Source: Cyanomargarita calcarea GSE-NOS-MK-12-04C (GTDB lineage Bacteria > Cyanobacteriota > Cyanobacteriia > Cyanobacteriales > Nostocaceae). From it: 64,000 bases of DNA. The stretch lies in the NCBI GenBank assembly GCA_019359595.1, contig JAHHGZ010000003.1:225512-289511 (forward strand), read 5' to 3'. This document shows positions 53,809 through 62,920 of the stretch, in pieces. How positions within the stretch are numbered: position 1 is the stretch's first letter; the number at the start of each line of letters is the position of its first letter. The translations under genes were made by a program, and so were the position numbers. The notes below the pieces were generated by a model. It made no database searches. It saw only the letters and a list, made by a program, of their open reading frames with translations, and was not told where the DNA came from.

Positions 53809-54485
53809 CTATTTATTACAATTGGTGGTCGGTTCCATTGACTGGGATTGCAAGTATCTCCAAGGTGCGTTGTTACCGCATACTGGACAGGAGCGATCGC
53901 GGTAAGAACGACGCTTGGCAAATTCCAGTCGGCTCAGATCGATAGTCAGCAGTTGCGATAACAAAGGCTGATTAAATCCGGTAATTAGCTTGATTGCTTC
54001 TAAAGCCGCCAAACATGCTAGCGTTCCAGAAACTGCACCAAGAACTGAAAAACCACGCCGATCCCAATCAGGTTTCTCTGGAAACAAGCAAGACAAACAG
54101 GGAGTTACACCAGGAATAATCGTGGTTAAATAAGCCTCCATACCGTCCATCGCCGCTTCCACCATTGGTTTGCGCCACTGCACGCAAGAAGAGTTTAGCA
54201 AATCGCGCTCTGTAAAGTTGTGGGCGCAGTCAATAGCCATATCAGCAGATTGCACTAAAGAGTCTACATTTTCCGGGGTGACGTATTCATGAACCGCTTC
54301 AATTTCAACATCGGGATTGATAGCTTGAAGAGTTTCTTTTGCCTTGAGTACTCTTGGCTTACCAACCCAATCATCTGTCATCAAAATTTGACGATTCATG
54401 TCATCAAGTCTGAGGTCCCCACCCCGGATCAGGATCAGCCGTCCAACGCCTGCTACGGCTAGGATTAGGTCAATGTTGTGGTGCT
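53809..54485 (-). pseudogene. hesA: HesA (ThiF/MoeB family), 5'-truncated
   Basis: HesA is an E1-like adenylyltransferase of the nif cluster, normally about 270 residues. Here only the C-terminal ~220 residue-equivalents remain: the frame reads back from MNRQILMTDDWVGK through LRLDD, IRGG and AVAGVGRLIL (upstream of the first ATG at 54399) and homology stops near 54485. The N-terminal GxGGLG ATP-binding loop is missing. Zinc-binding Cys pairs (CLSCLF; CPVCGN) are intact, and the remainder has no stops. Near 54465-54480 the frame seems shifted relative to the expected LYLAVAG. Either a broken gene or a gene interrupted by a DNA element whose far end lies beyond the window. Confidence 0.8.
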
Positions 54486-54522
54486 ATAAAAGTTTTACGG
54501 TTTTGCTCACATCTTCGCAAAC

Positions 54523-54558
54523 AAAAAGACGGATGGTAAAGTTACCGTCCGTCTTTTT
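54523..54558. terminator. Strong bidirectional hairpin at the hesA break
   Basis: AAAAAGACGGATGGTAA-AG-TTACCGTCCGTCTTTTT: about 16 paired bases with one T-G mismatch, A-run on one side and T-run on the other, so it can terminate in both directions. It lies 40 bp outside the last hesA-like base. Confidence 0.75.
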
Positions 54559-54579
54559 TGTAGTTTAAAAAGATTATTT

Positions 54580-54608
54580 ATTGTTACACTTTGAGGTGCG
54601 TTTCCCCT
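54580..54608. repeat. Dispersed ~30-bp repeat copy
   Basis: ATTGTTACACTTTGAGGTGC continuing GTTTCCCC; the same module as 1372-1401 and 2400-2429, here just beyond the terminator at the hesA break. Confidence 0.6.
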
Positions 54609-54673
54609 GGAGGGAGATGCGATCTCGATGAAAAATTTGCTGCAATTATTACAATACAAATTAGATGCAAATT

Positions 54674-54980
54674 TCAGCATAATCGCGCCCGTTTAATTTC
54701 ATTGATAACACCACAAACTTTGTCGGTCTGTGTCCGAATTTTTGGCCATGAAGTTGAGAGCAAAACAACAATAGCAATCTGGCGATCGCTCAAATTTTGT
54801 TGATAGCGCAAATTCCGATCCGTTGTCACAAATATTTGATATCCCTTATCTTCCGCTTTCTTTGAGTAGATCTCCATTCGACAAATTAGACCATCCTTCT
54901 TCATAGGCTGTTGTCACCGAATGTTCCGTCAAATATTGTCGCAAAGGTACAGGCGTTCCCCGATCGAAAAGAATTCTCAT
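54674..54980 (-). pseudogene. DUF5615 PIN-like toxin, frameshifted
   Basis: Read on the minus strand from the ATG at 54980: MRILFDRGTPVPLRQYL...GWSNLSNGDLLK, then the frame is lost and continues one base off as KKAEDKGYQIFVTTDRNLRYQQNL to 54674. A single extra G near 54861 explains it (CTCAAAGAAAGCG where CTC-AAA-AAA-GCG is expected). Both halves match the DUF5615 PIN-like nuclease toxins. It follows a DUF433 antitoxin gene by 4 bp, the usual arrangement. A sequencing error is possible but the toxin appears inactivated. Confidence 0.8.
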
Positions 54981-54983
54981 AAT

Positions 54984-55205
54984 CTACGTCGCGACAGCCA
55001 ACATATCAAGCTCATAGTTTAGTACAGCCTCGACCTGCGATCGCTGTACAGGCGGAAACCACTCCAAAAAATCTTCTACTGTTGCACCATCACGTAAATT
55101 TTCAAACAATGCCGAAACTGGAACTCGCGTCTTCCGAAATACCCAAGCACCACTCAATTTTAATGGTTCTCTTTCTATAGCATCTAGATTTTCCCAATGC
55201 CTCAT
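54984..55205 (-). CDS. DUF433 antitoxin
   Basis: A 73-residue winged-helix-like DUF433 protein (VFRKTRVPVSALFENLRDGATVEDFLEWFPPV), partner of DUF5615 toxins. The frame is intact although the following toxin gene is frameshifted, so it may persist as an orphan antitoxin. The ATG at 55205 follows GGAGGT at about 8 nt. Confidence 0.87.
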   Translation of the reverse strand: MRHWENLDAIEREPLKLSGAWVFRKTRVPVSALFENLRDGATVEDFLEWFPPVQRSQVEAVLNYELDMLAVAT

Positions 55206-55559
55206 GTACTATACCTCCGTAAGTGAAAACAAACCCAATAATTTGATTGTAAACTAATTTTAAAGCAAGATCCTGACTGTTTAATAGATCGCTGTTTGAT
55301 GTTGAAGAAATAGACGATTGTTTTTTTGTGGTGAGGGGCGATAGCGCAAGCGCTGACTTGTCAGTTTGCTTTTGGGATGTGGGAGGGCGTAGGCGAAGCC
55401 CGTCGTAGACATCGTTTTTATGGGATGTGAGAGGGCGATAGCGCAAGCGCTGACTTATCAGTTCGCTTTTTGGGGGATGTGGGAGGGCGATTGCAAATAT
55501 CTCATAAAAACTTTTGCGGTTATAATTATTAGCAATCCAGTTAAGTTATATTGGCTGCT

Positions 55560-55766
55560 ATGAATGACGCATTACAATACATCTGTGATTCAGAAGGGCA
55601 AACAGTTTCCGTAGTTGTCCCCATTGCCCTTTGGCAAGAAATAATTGCTGAGAGAGAAACTGCTTATCTACTGAGTAGTCCAGCCATGAAAGCAAGATTA
55701 CTTACAGCTAGAAAACGTCAAGATGGAATTTCTTTAGAAGCAGCCTGTGAAAAACTTGGAATTTGA
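55560..55766 (+). CDS. Antitoxin of a YoeB/Txe-type pair
   Basis: A 68-residue protein (MNDALQYICDSEGQTVSVVVPIAL...), with the N-terminal strand-helix of RelB/Phd-type antitoxins and a C-terminal toxin-neutralising helix ending ACEKLGI. The ATG at 55560 is preferred to a TTG at 55551. Its 3' end overlaps the toxin start by 20 bp, the normal coupled layout in which antitoxin is translated first. Confidence 0.8.
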   Translation: MNDALQYICDSEGQTVSVVVPIALWQEIIAERETAYLLSSPAMKARLLTARKRQDGISLEAACEKLGI

Positions 55767-56004
55767 TGCAGATGCTTTTGAGGACTTAGCTTGGTGGATC
55801 GAAAGCGATCGTAAAAAAGCGTTAAAAATCATCAAACTAATTCGTGAAGTACAACGTAATCCATTTGAAGGCACAGGACAACCTGAAGCACTAAAACACG
55901 ATCTATCTGGCTGCTGGTCACGGCGAATCGATCAAGAACATCGTCTGGTTTATGAAGTCCTAGATGATAAAATCAGAATTCTCGCCTGCCGCTTTCACTA
56001 CTGA
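55747..56004 (+). CDS. YoeB/Txe-family mRNA interferase toxin
   Basis: An 85-residue RelE-fold toxin that cleaves ribosome-bound mRNA. Complete: FDADAFEDLAWWIESDRKKALKIIKLI N-terminal helices, GTGQPEALKHDLSGCWSRRI with the catalytic Glu and Arg, and the C-terminal HRLVYEV...ACRFHY with the catalytic His and Tyr. A GTG start overlaps the antitoxin gene. Unlike the flanking toxin-antitoxin remnants, this pair looks intact. Confidence 0.9.
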   Translation: MKNLEFDADAFEDLAWWIESDRKKALKIIKLIREVQRNPFEGTGQPEALKHDLSGCWSRRIDQEHRLVYEVLDDKIRILACRFHY

Positions 56005-56270
56005 AAATCGCTTTTTGGGGTGTGGGAGGGCGATCGCTTTTGGGAGGAAGATCGCTTTTAGGGATGTGGGAGTATGTTAGCGTAGCTTACCGTAGGTATC
56101 GCTTGTTGGGGATGTGGGGGGCGATCGCTTTGATTTGAGGTTTTTGGGATAGGCGATAGCGCAAGCGCTGACTTGTCAGTTCGCTTGTTGAGGATATGGG
56201 GGAATGGGGGATCATATTTTTAGAGGTATAATGGAACGTAAAATGTAGAGATCCATTACAGAAAACAAAA

Positions 56271-56534
56271 ATGATATCTATCAAGCTAGATCGAGAAACG
56301 GAAACCTACCTAGCAGAAATCATTACTCAAGAGAATACTACCTCTGAAGAACTGCTAAAAAAACTAATTTATCAACATTGGCAAACCATAAAACCTCGTC
56401 AAACCCTGGCTCAAAGACGAGGAAAACATCCAGAAAACCTATTACAAGATGCTGCTCCTAATTTATCATTACGAGAAAATCGTAAAAAAGACGTTGCAGA
56501 ACATATTCAAAACCGTCATCAAAAATATCATTAA
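56271..56534 (+). CDS. Ribbon-helix-helix-like antitoxin of a PIN toxin pair
   Basis: An 87-residue protein with an N-terminal strand and helices (MISIKLDRETETYLAEIITQ...TSEELLKKLIYQHW) like RHH/VapB-type antitoxins, and a basic C-terminal tail. Its TAA overlaps the ATG of a PIN-domain reading frame by one base, the typical antitoxin-toxin coupling. The toxin partner is truncated, so this antitoxin is probably orphaned. Confidence 0.7.
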   Translation: MISIKLDRETETYLAEIITQENTTSEELLKKLIYQHWQTIKPRQTLAQRRGKHPENLLQDAAPNLSLRENRKKDVAEHIQNRHQKYH

Positions 56535-56629
56535 TGAATGATTATCCTCCTATTATTCTTACTGATAGCAGTATTTTATTTGCTTACTACAGCGTGCAGT
56601 GTAACTTTAATAGGGAAAAATTAACGTAA
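56534..56629 (+). pseudogene. Truncated PIN-domain (VapC-type) toxin
   Basis: Only 31 codons remain: MNDYPPIILTDSSILFAYYS matches the first strand of a PIN ribonuclease with its catalytic Asp, then the sequence diverges and stops. The cut coincides with the 3' end of the convergent TPR-CHAT gene, which overlaps it by 9 bp. It suggests that the TPR-CHAT region was joined here by insertion or deletion. Confidence 0.7.
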
Positions 56630-59600
56630 CCCTTGAGAGATAAACCCAGCCCAATAGTATGGGTGAGCAAATGGTAGAGTCTGTCCAATGGATTTTTTTA
56701 ATAGTGCTTTATTCTTAACAAAATTTCTTCTAAGTTTGCCCCATTCGTGTTTCTCCATCTGAATTTGTTTGTACTCTAAAGTTTCTGTTGCTAAATATTT
56801 TAATTTATCTTTACCTTGTTCGTACTTTTCAGATGCTAGTTCTTGCTCTTGTTTGAGATATTGGTGCATAGCCGGATAGAATCTCTGTTTTAGTTCTTCT
56901 CCAGTTAAATTTTTTAGTTGATATTGTGCTTGTTGTAATGCGATGGGGCGATTTAAGCCATCTTTACGTAGTTGATAGTAGATAATGGAAAAGATAGCTG
57001 TTGCTAAATCATCTACTTTCCATAAGGTACTAACCACACTTCTTGCACCTGCACATAAGAAACCTGTGGCGATGGTTAAAGGGTCATCGCTCAATTCTGC
57101 CATTCCCAAATTGGTTTCGCAGCAGGAAAGAAAAACATCTTCAAGATTGGGAAGGCGCCAACCAGGACTCATAATAGAACCTAAGCTAATTGTTCCGTCT
57201 GCCAAGTTTAAGCAAGATTCCATAGGTTTATTTAAACGGGAAGAAGCATGATGGCAAGAATGAAGAACTTGGACTCTTCCTATAAGTTGACGATAGTTTT
57301 TTACAGTAGCTTGGGTTTTTCCTTGTAAGCGGTTGGTATCAGGGATATTAAAGATTTGAGCGATTTGTTCTCCTTCGTATTGAGAATAGGGAAGAGAGTT
57401 ATCTGCATTTTCAATAGTACCGTAGTCAACGGTAGAGATAGGTTCTGTAGAACGTTGGTGGCAAAATTGTAAGACTTGTACGCTGGGAAGAATCCTTAGA
57501 CGAAAGCGTTCTCCTAGTAGTTCTTGGAAATTATCCTCCATTGTGTCAATAGGAGGTGAGTTAATGGGTAAAGCAGAAAAGGGAATGGAATGTAAGTAAA
57601 GGTGGGGAATAATAATTAATTCTTCAATGTTTTGTAAGTAATTTTGGACTAACTCGAATAAATTGAGATTGTCAGCTAATAAAGCTAAATTTTCAGGCAT
57701 TTGCTTTTTCCATGCTTCAAAATCTTCAACATAGGGAACAAACCAGGAGTTAATAGCAAAGTTGTCTAACTCATTAAAATTGAATTCAGTAGTGTGAAGT
57801 TTTACTGTTTTATCTTGAAAAATGACAAAAATTTGTACCTTTGTTCGGGTAGTATAAAAATAAATTAAGGCAGTTTGAGAGTCAGGAATTAATTGACAGA
57901 TATCATCAAAGGGAATTGGATTAACTTGAATCTGCTCGGATAATATTCGGTCATAAGAGCGAATTTTTTGCCATACCTGTTGTTTCTTAGCTTCTAGTTG
58001 CTCTATTTCATTATTGAGAGCATTATAACTGGCTCTAGTAATGCTTCGAGTAGTACTACCAACTAATGCTCCTCTTGTGTTGCCATCATTACTATTGTTA
58101 AAGAGACGGTTTTGTTCTTCATCAATACATTTTTGCAAGGTTTCGTATTCTTCAAGATATTTTGCCACTTCTGGTGGAATGTTAGCATCGCTGTAGAGGT
58201 CATTACTTGCCATTAAATCTACTAAGCGACGACAGCGAGAACGTTCGGCATATTCTATAGCTTTTTCTATTTGTCCAGTGTTAATAAAGGCTTGAACAAT
58301 ATTTGCATAGACAGAAATTGAATTAGCAATTATTTCTTGACGGCGCGCATCATCGCTTGATATTATACGACTGTTTTCAATAGCTTCAATTGCAGTAGAG
58401 TAAGCTTCAATTGCTAATTGCCAATTTCCTTGAGTAAATGCTAGATTACCAAGGTTTTCGGCAGTTGTAAGACATTGGAAAGGATTAGATTGTGGAGTTT
58501 CAATAGTTAAAGCTGTTTGGAAATACTCAATTGCCTTCTCAAGATTGTTTTGTCGATTTCCTGCAATTCTTTCACTATAAGCGACACCTAGATTATGTTG
58601 TACCATTGCCCACTCGTGTGGAAGATATTCTTCTGAAAATATATTCAATGCTTTAAAGAGTGTAGTAATAGCAATTTCTACATTTTTTTCTTTATTATTT
58701 GCGATTCTAGAAATGAAAGCAATTCCTAAGTTAAGATGCAGCATTGCCCACTGTTGAGGGAACTCCTCAAAAGTAAATACCTCAAATGCCTTATGAAAGC
58801 AATTAATGGCAGTTTCTAAATTTTCTTCCTTATCACCACTAACTCTGGAAATGAAAGCGGCGCCTAAGCTAAGATAAAGACCTGCCCATTCTTGGGGGTA
58901 ATCCTCAAAAGTAAACACTTCCAAAGCTTCATTACAACAATTAATGGCAATTTCAAGATTTTTTTCTTTACTACCATTAACTCTAAACATAAAAGCATTA
59001 CCTAGGTTAAGATAAAGCATTGCCCATTCTTTAGGGAAATCTTCTTTTGTAAGTACTTCCAAAGCTATATATAAACAACCAATGGCAGTTTCCAGATTAT
59101 CTTTACGATCTCCTTCAATTCTGTAAACATAAGCGGTGCCTCCACTTAGATTAGTCATTGCCCACTCTTGAGGATACTCTTCTTTGGTAAATACACTCAA
59201 AGCAGCATTACAACAATTAATAGTAGTTTCGAGATTGTCTTTACGGTCTCCTTCAATTCTGCAAAGATAAGCACCACCTCCATTTAGATTAGTCATTGCC
59301 CACTCTTTGGGATATTCTTCTTTTGTAAATACTCTTAAAGCTTCATTGCAACAATTAATGGCAATTTCAAGATTATATTTACGGTCTCCTTTAATTCTGT
59401 AAAGATAAGCGGCACCTGCATTTAGATAAGTCATTGCCCAATCTTTAGGATATTCTTCTTTTGTAAATACTCTTAAAGCTTCATTGCAACAATTAATGGC
59501 AGTTTCGAGATTGTCTTTACGGTCTGCTTCAATTCTGTAAACATAAGCGGCACCTGCATTTAGATAAGTCATTGCCCAATCTTTAGGATATTCTTCTTTT

Positions 59601-62068
59601 GTAAATACTCTTAAAGCTTCATTGCAACAATTAATGGTAATTTCAAGATTATCTTTGCGGTCTCCTTCAATTCTGTAAAGATAAGCGGTGCCTAAATTCA
59701 GAAGATTTATTGCCCATTCTTCAGGATAACTTTCTTCTGTATGGATTGTTAAAGCATTACTAGAGTGGATGATTGAAGTTTCAATATTATTTTTGCGCTC
59801 TCCCGCTATTCTATATAAGTAAGCACAACCCAAACTATGTTGAGTACTAGCCCAATCTTGGGGGAAATCTGTTTCGTTATGTACTCTTAGAGTAGCAGTG
59901 TAGTAAGAAATAGCAGCTTCAAGATTTTCCCTTTTATTTGCTGCTATTCTTTTAAGAAAAGCATCACCTAAATTCTTTTGAGTTCTTGCCCATTTTTGAG
60001 GAAAATTTTCTTCAGTTCTGACTCTTAAAGCAGCAGTATAATGAGTAATGGCAATTTCAATATTTTCTTGTCTATCTCCTTCTGTTCTTTCTAAATATGT
60101 ACGACCTAAACTGTTTTGCGTAAGTCCCCACTCTTGAGGAAAACCTGATTCTGTTCTAACTCTTAAAAATTTTTTATAACAACTAATCGCAATTTCAATA
60201 TTTTCTGTTTTATTATCATATATTCTCTCTCTATACACAAAAGCCAAATTATTTTGAATATCTGCCCAATACTCAGGGAAATCAGTTTCTGTATAAATTT
60301 TTAAAGCAGCAGCATAATGAGTAATAGCAATTTCAATATTTTCTTGTCTATCCCCTTCTGTTCTTTCTAAATATGTATAACCTAAATTATTTTGCGTAAA
60401 TCCCCACTTTTGAGGAAAACCTGATTCTGTTCTAACTCTTAAAGATTTTTTATAACAACTAATCGCAATTTCAATATTTTCTGTTTTATTACCATATATT
60501 CTCTCTCTATACACAAAAGCCAAATCATTTTGAATATCTGCCCAATACTCAGGGAAATCAGTTTCTGTATAAATTTTTAAAGCAGCATTAAAGCAAGCAA
60601 TAGCAGCTTCAATATTTTCGCTTTTCTCTCCTGCTAATCTATTCAAATAAACATTACCTAAATTAGCATTTATTCCTGCCCAATTTTCGGGAGAATTTGA
60701 TTCGGTTCTAACTCTTAAAGATTTCTTATAGCAACTAATTGCAATTTCAATGTCTTCTCTTTTATTACCAGATATTCTCTCTATATACGCAAAAGCCAAA
60801 TCATTTTGAATATCTGCCCAATACTCAGGGAAATCAGTTTCTGTATAAATTTTTAAAGCAGCATTAAAGCAAGCAATAGCAGCTTCAATATTTTTGCTTT
60901 TCTCTCCTGCTAATCTATCCAAATAAATATTACCCAAATCAATATTTATTCCTGCCCACTTTTCGGGAGAATCGGTTTCTGTAAAGATAGTTAAGAAAAT
61001 TTGATATGCTGTGATGGCGGTTTCGATATTATTTGCTAAGTTTCCTAATTTAAAATTATAAATATATAAACCAAATGATAAAACATCATAAGCTATGGAT
61101 TTTTGATATTCTCTTTTTAACTTTGACAGTATTTTGTCTGCCCAAGTTTCCAAGGATTGAAATAATTTAGCATCAATTAAACTTAAATTCTGCTCTAATA
61201 ATGTATGATTTTGTTCGATTTTATTACCATTGTTAATAGTTAAAAGTATTTCTAAGAGAAAGCTTAGATGCTCTTGGCTCTGTTGAAAACTTTCTAGATA
61301 CTGTGTTACATATATTTTTTTGACTTGTGCCGTTTGCCAATCAGGACGAATTTCTAAAGCTTTATCAAAATTAGTAATAGCTTCTTTGTGCTGTTTGAAA
61401 TTAGCTAAAATTGCTCCTCGCTGTGTATAGCTAATATAATCATTTTGGTTTAGTTCTATAGCCTTACTATAACTATCTAAAGACTCTTGATAACGGTGTA
61501 AAACAAATAAAGTATAACCACGACTTCTAATAGTTAAAAATTTTTCTGGTAAAATAGCTAAAGCTTTATCATAGCAATCTAAAGCCGACTCAAAACTTTG
61601 TAAATTATGTAAAGTAAGACCCTTATTATGCCAAGATTGATGGTCATTTGGCTCAATCTCTAAAGCTTTATCATAACAATCTAAAGCTGAATCGGAATGT
61701 TTCAATTCATCAAATGCAATGCCTCTTATTCGCCAATCTTCATAAGTGTGAGGTTCAGCTTGCAAAACGGCTTCAAAATCTGTATTGGCTAATTCAGTTT
61801 CTCCTGAGTACTTATATGCCAAGCCACGCCTTACCAGGGCTAATAAATAGTCTGGTTGTAACTGCAAAGAAAGATTAAAATATTCAATTGACTGTTGGTC
61901 TTTGTCCAGTCGAAAATAAGTCAAGCCTAAAGCATATTTAATTTGAGGATTATTAGGAGCTAAATTATCTAACTGCTGAAATATTTCTAGAGCTTTTTCG
62001 TATTGTCCTCGCTCTAATTGAAGATGTCCTTCTGCTAATAAATTATCTATCGAGTTATTTTGATTCAT
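56621..62068 (-). CDS. TPR-CHAT caspase-like protein with 46-residue repeats
   Basis: An 1815-residue cytosolic protein. Residues 1-270 hold canonical 34-residue TPRs. A helical spacer follows, then about nineteen near-identical 46-residue repeats (about 345-1215) of the type NIEIAI-Y-AL-T---P--WA--NLG-AY--RI-G---; neighbouring repeats are highly similar in DNA as well. After more TPRs and a coiled segment comes a C-terminal CHAT domain (about 1470-1815): IIPHLYLHSIPFSALPI, the catalytic His in VLHSCHHAS (about 1606) and Cys in VFLSCCETNLG (about 1649), then GARSVVSTLWKVDD. Both catalytic residues are present. CHAT proteases cleave partner proteins on a trigger; the neighbours at 62229 and 62921 are candidates. 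Confidence 0.9.
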   Translation of the reverse strand: MNQNNSIDNLLAEGHLQLERGQYEKALEIFQQLDNLAPNNPQIKYALGLTYFRLDKDQQSIEYFNLSLQLQPDYLLALVRRGLAYKYSGETELANTDFEAVLQAEPHTYEDWRIRGIAFDELKHSDSALDCYDKALEIEPNDHQSWHNKGLTLHNLQSFESALDCYDKALAILPEKFLTIRSRGYTLFVLHRYQESLDSYSKAIELNQNDYISYTQRGAILANFKQHKEAITNFDKALEIRPDWQTAQVKKIYVTQYLESFQQSQEHLSFLLEILLTINNGNKIEQNHTLLEQNLSLIDAKLFQSLETWADKILSKLKREYQKSIAYDVLSFGLYIYNFKLGNLANNIETAITAYQIFLTIFTETDSPEKWAGINIDLGNIYLDRLAGEKSKNIEAAIACFNAALKIYTETDFPEYWADIQNDLAFAYIERISGNKREDIEIAISCYKKSLRVRTESNSPENWAGINANLGNVYLNRLAGEKSENIEAAIACFNAALKIYTETDFPEYWADIQNDLAFVYRERIYGNKTENIEIAISCYKKSLRVRTESGFPQKWGFTQNNLGYTYLERTEGDRQENIEIAITHYAAALKIYTETDFPEYWADIQNNLAFVYRERIYDNKTENIEIAISCYKKFLRVRTESGFPQEWGLTQNSLGRTYLERTEGDRQENIEIAITHYTAALRVRTEENFPQKWARTQKNLGDAFLKRIAANKRENLEAAISYYTATLRVHNETDFPQDWASTQHSLGCAYLYRIAGERKNNIETSIIHSSNALTIHTEESYPEEWAINLLNLGTAYLYRIEGDRKDNLEITINCCNEALRVFTKEEYPKDWAMTYLNAGAAYVYRIEADRKDNLETAINCCNEALRVFTKEEYPKDWAMTYLNAGAAYLYRIKGDRKYNLEIAINCCNEALRVFTKEEYPKEWAMTNLNGGGAYLCRIEGDRKDNLETTINCCNAALSVFTKEEYPQEWAMTNLSGGTAYVYRIEGDRKDNLETAIGCLYIALEVLTKEDFPKEWAMLYLNLGNAFMFRVNGSKEKNLEIAINCCNEALEVFTFEDYPQEWAGLYLSLGAAFISRVSGDKEENLETAINCFHKAFEVFTFEEFPQQWAMLHLNLGIAFISRIANNKEKNVEIAITTLFKALNIFSEEYLPHEWAMVQHNLGVAYSERIAGNRQNNLEKAIEYFQTALTIETPQSNPFQCLTTAENLGNLAFTQGNWQLAIEAYSTAIEAIENSRIISSDDARRQEIIANSISVYANIVQAFINTGQIEKAIEYAERSRCRRLVDLMASNDLYSDANIPPEVAKYLEEYETLQKCIDEEQNRLFNNSNDGNTRGALVGSTTRSITRASYNALNNEIEQLEAKKQQVWQKIRSYDRILSEQIQVNPIPFDDICQLIPDSQTALIYFYTTRTKVQIFVIFQDKTVKLHTTEFNFNELDNFAINSWFVPYVEDFEAWKKQMPENLALLADNLNLFELVQNYLQNIEELIIIPHLYLHSIPFSALPINSPPIDTMEDNFQELLGERFRLRILPSVQVLQFCHQRSTEPISTVDYGTIENADNSLPYSQYEGEQIAQIFNIPDTNRLQGKTQATVKNYRQLIGRVQVLHSCHHASSRLNKPMESCLNLADGTISLGSIMSPGWRLPNLEDVFLSCCETNLGMAELSDDPLTIATGFLCAGARSVVSTLWKVDDLATAIFSIIYYQLRKDGLNRPIALQQAQYQLKNLTGEELKQRFYPAMHQYLKQEQELASEKYEQGKDKLKYLATETLEYKQIQMEKHEWGKLRRNFVKNKALLKKSIGQTLPFAHPYYWAGFISQGLR

Positions 62069-62228
62069 TCTTTTTTATTAACAATTTAAATTTTTATTGG
62101 AATCAAAGCAAACTATAAAGGTGGCAGTTAGGTCAAGTGGGAGATAGTACTCCCTCTCGACTTAACCGTGGGATTTATTTCAAGCTAAGAATGGAAATAT
62201 ATAGCCTTGAGGAAACAGATTGCGTTTT

Positions 62229-62816
62229 TTATGTTTCTTCATTCTTTTTTACATCCTTATAACCTTCTTTCGCTGTCTTAAAGATTGTTTGGACGGACTT
62301 CTTGTCACCCATAATTTCATCAACTGCTACCTTTAAGTTTTCTTCAGTAAACTGGCTTGCATTTTTGGTGTTAAGCAATTTTGAAACTGCTTTCATGTAA
62401 ATAATCCCTGATGCGATTGTAACTCCGTAAATGGTCGCACTTATTAAAACGGCGCCACCAAGTGAACCAAGTCCTGGTATAAATTTGATTGCACTTCCAA
62501 TAACCATAGACCCTACGACAGCACCACCCAAGTTGGTTACAATCCCAGTTGCAAGACTTTTTATTAGGTTTTCGGCAAATGGCAACCCAAGTTCGTTGTT
62601 AATACGCACATACATTGTCCATATGTTGGTTGCAGCAGCAGCAATATCCGCACCTGGTACAGGGATAAATGCGCTTCCGACAGCAATTCCTGCGTGCAAT
62701 TTTACTATTCCTGCTAATTTATCTGGAAGATTCTCGTCTGCTACCCGACCTAATGCTTTTGTTAATTCAACCGCTGCTTTTAATAATTGCCCTTGTTCTA
62801 GTTTTACTGTGTTCAT
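62229..62816 (-). CDS. DUF697-like Gly/Ala-rich membrane-associated protein
   Basis: A 195-residue protein with several hydrophobic, glycine- and alanine-rich segments: GSAFIPVPGADIAAAATNIWTM, IVTNLGGAVVGSMVIGSAIKFI and GGAVLISATIYGVTIASGIIYM. FIPVPGADIAA resembles the DUF697/YcjF helical hairpin that inserts in or packs on membranes. Charged N-terminal (about 30 residues) and C-terminal (KKSVQTIFKTAKEGYKDVKKNEE) tails could be cleavable. AAGGAGA precedes the ATG. It starts 104 bp after the EcsC-like gene and ends 160 bp before the CHAT gene, same strand. Function unknown. Confidence 0.7.
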   Translation of the reverse strand: MNTVKLEQGQLLKAAVELTKALGRVADENLPDKLAGIVKLHAGIAVGSAFIPVPGADIAAAATNIWTMYVRINNELGLPFAENLIKSLATGIVTNLGGAVVGSMVIGSAIKFIPGLGSLGGAVLISATIYGVTIASGIIYMKAVSKLLNTKNASQFTEENLKVAVDEIMGDKKSVQTIFKTAKEGYKDVKKNEET

Positions 62817-62920
62817 GGATTCTCCTTCTGGTACTTTGACGGTTATTGTTTAGACTGTTATTTTTGCAATAAGAGAGTAGTGCAAGATATTAAGGTGATT
62901 AATTAGCTGTCTTGTGGAGG

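Larger units (their letters stand above)
55325..56215. repeat. Dense field of dispersed cyanobacterial repeats around the TA genes
   Basis: Three copies of a palindromic module GCGATAGCGCAAGCGCTGAC + TT(G/A)TCAGTT(C/T)GC lie at 55338-55369, 55435-55466 and 56153-56184. Between them are six or more degenerate units of the form CGCTTTTTGGGATGTGGGAG + GGCGATCGC (for example 55469-55491, 56009-56038, 56103-56128). The field covers the 354-bp gap before the antitoxin gene (55206-55559) and the gap 56005-56270; no gene is seen in either gap. Confidence 0.75.
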
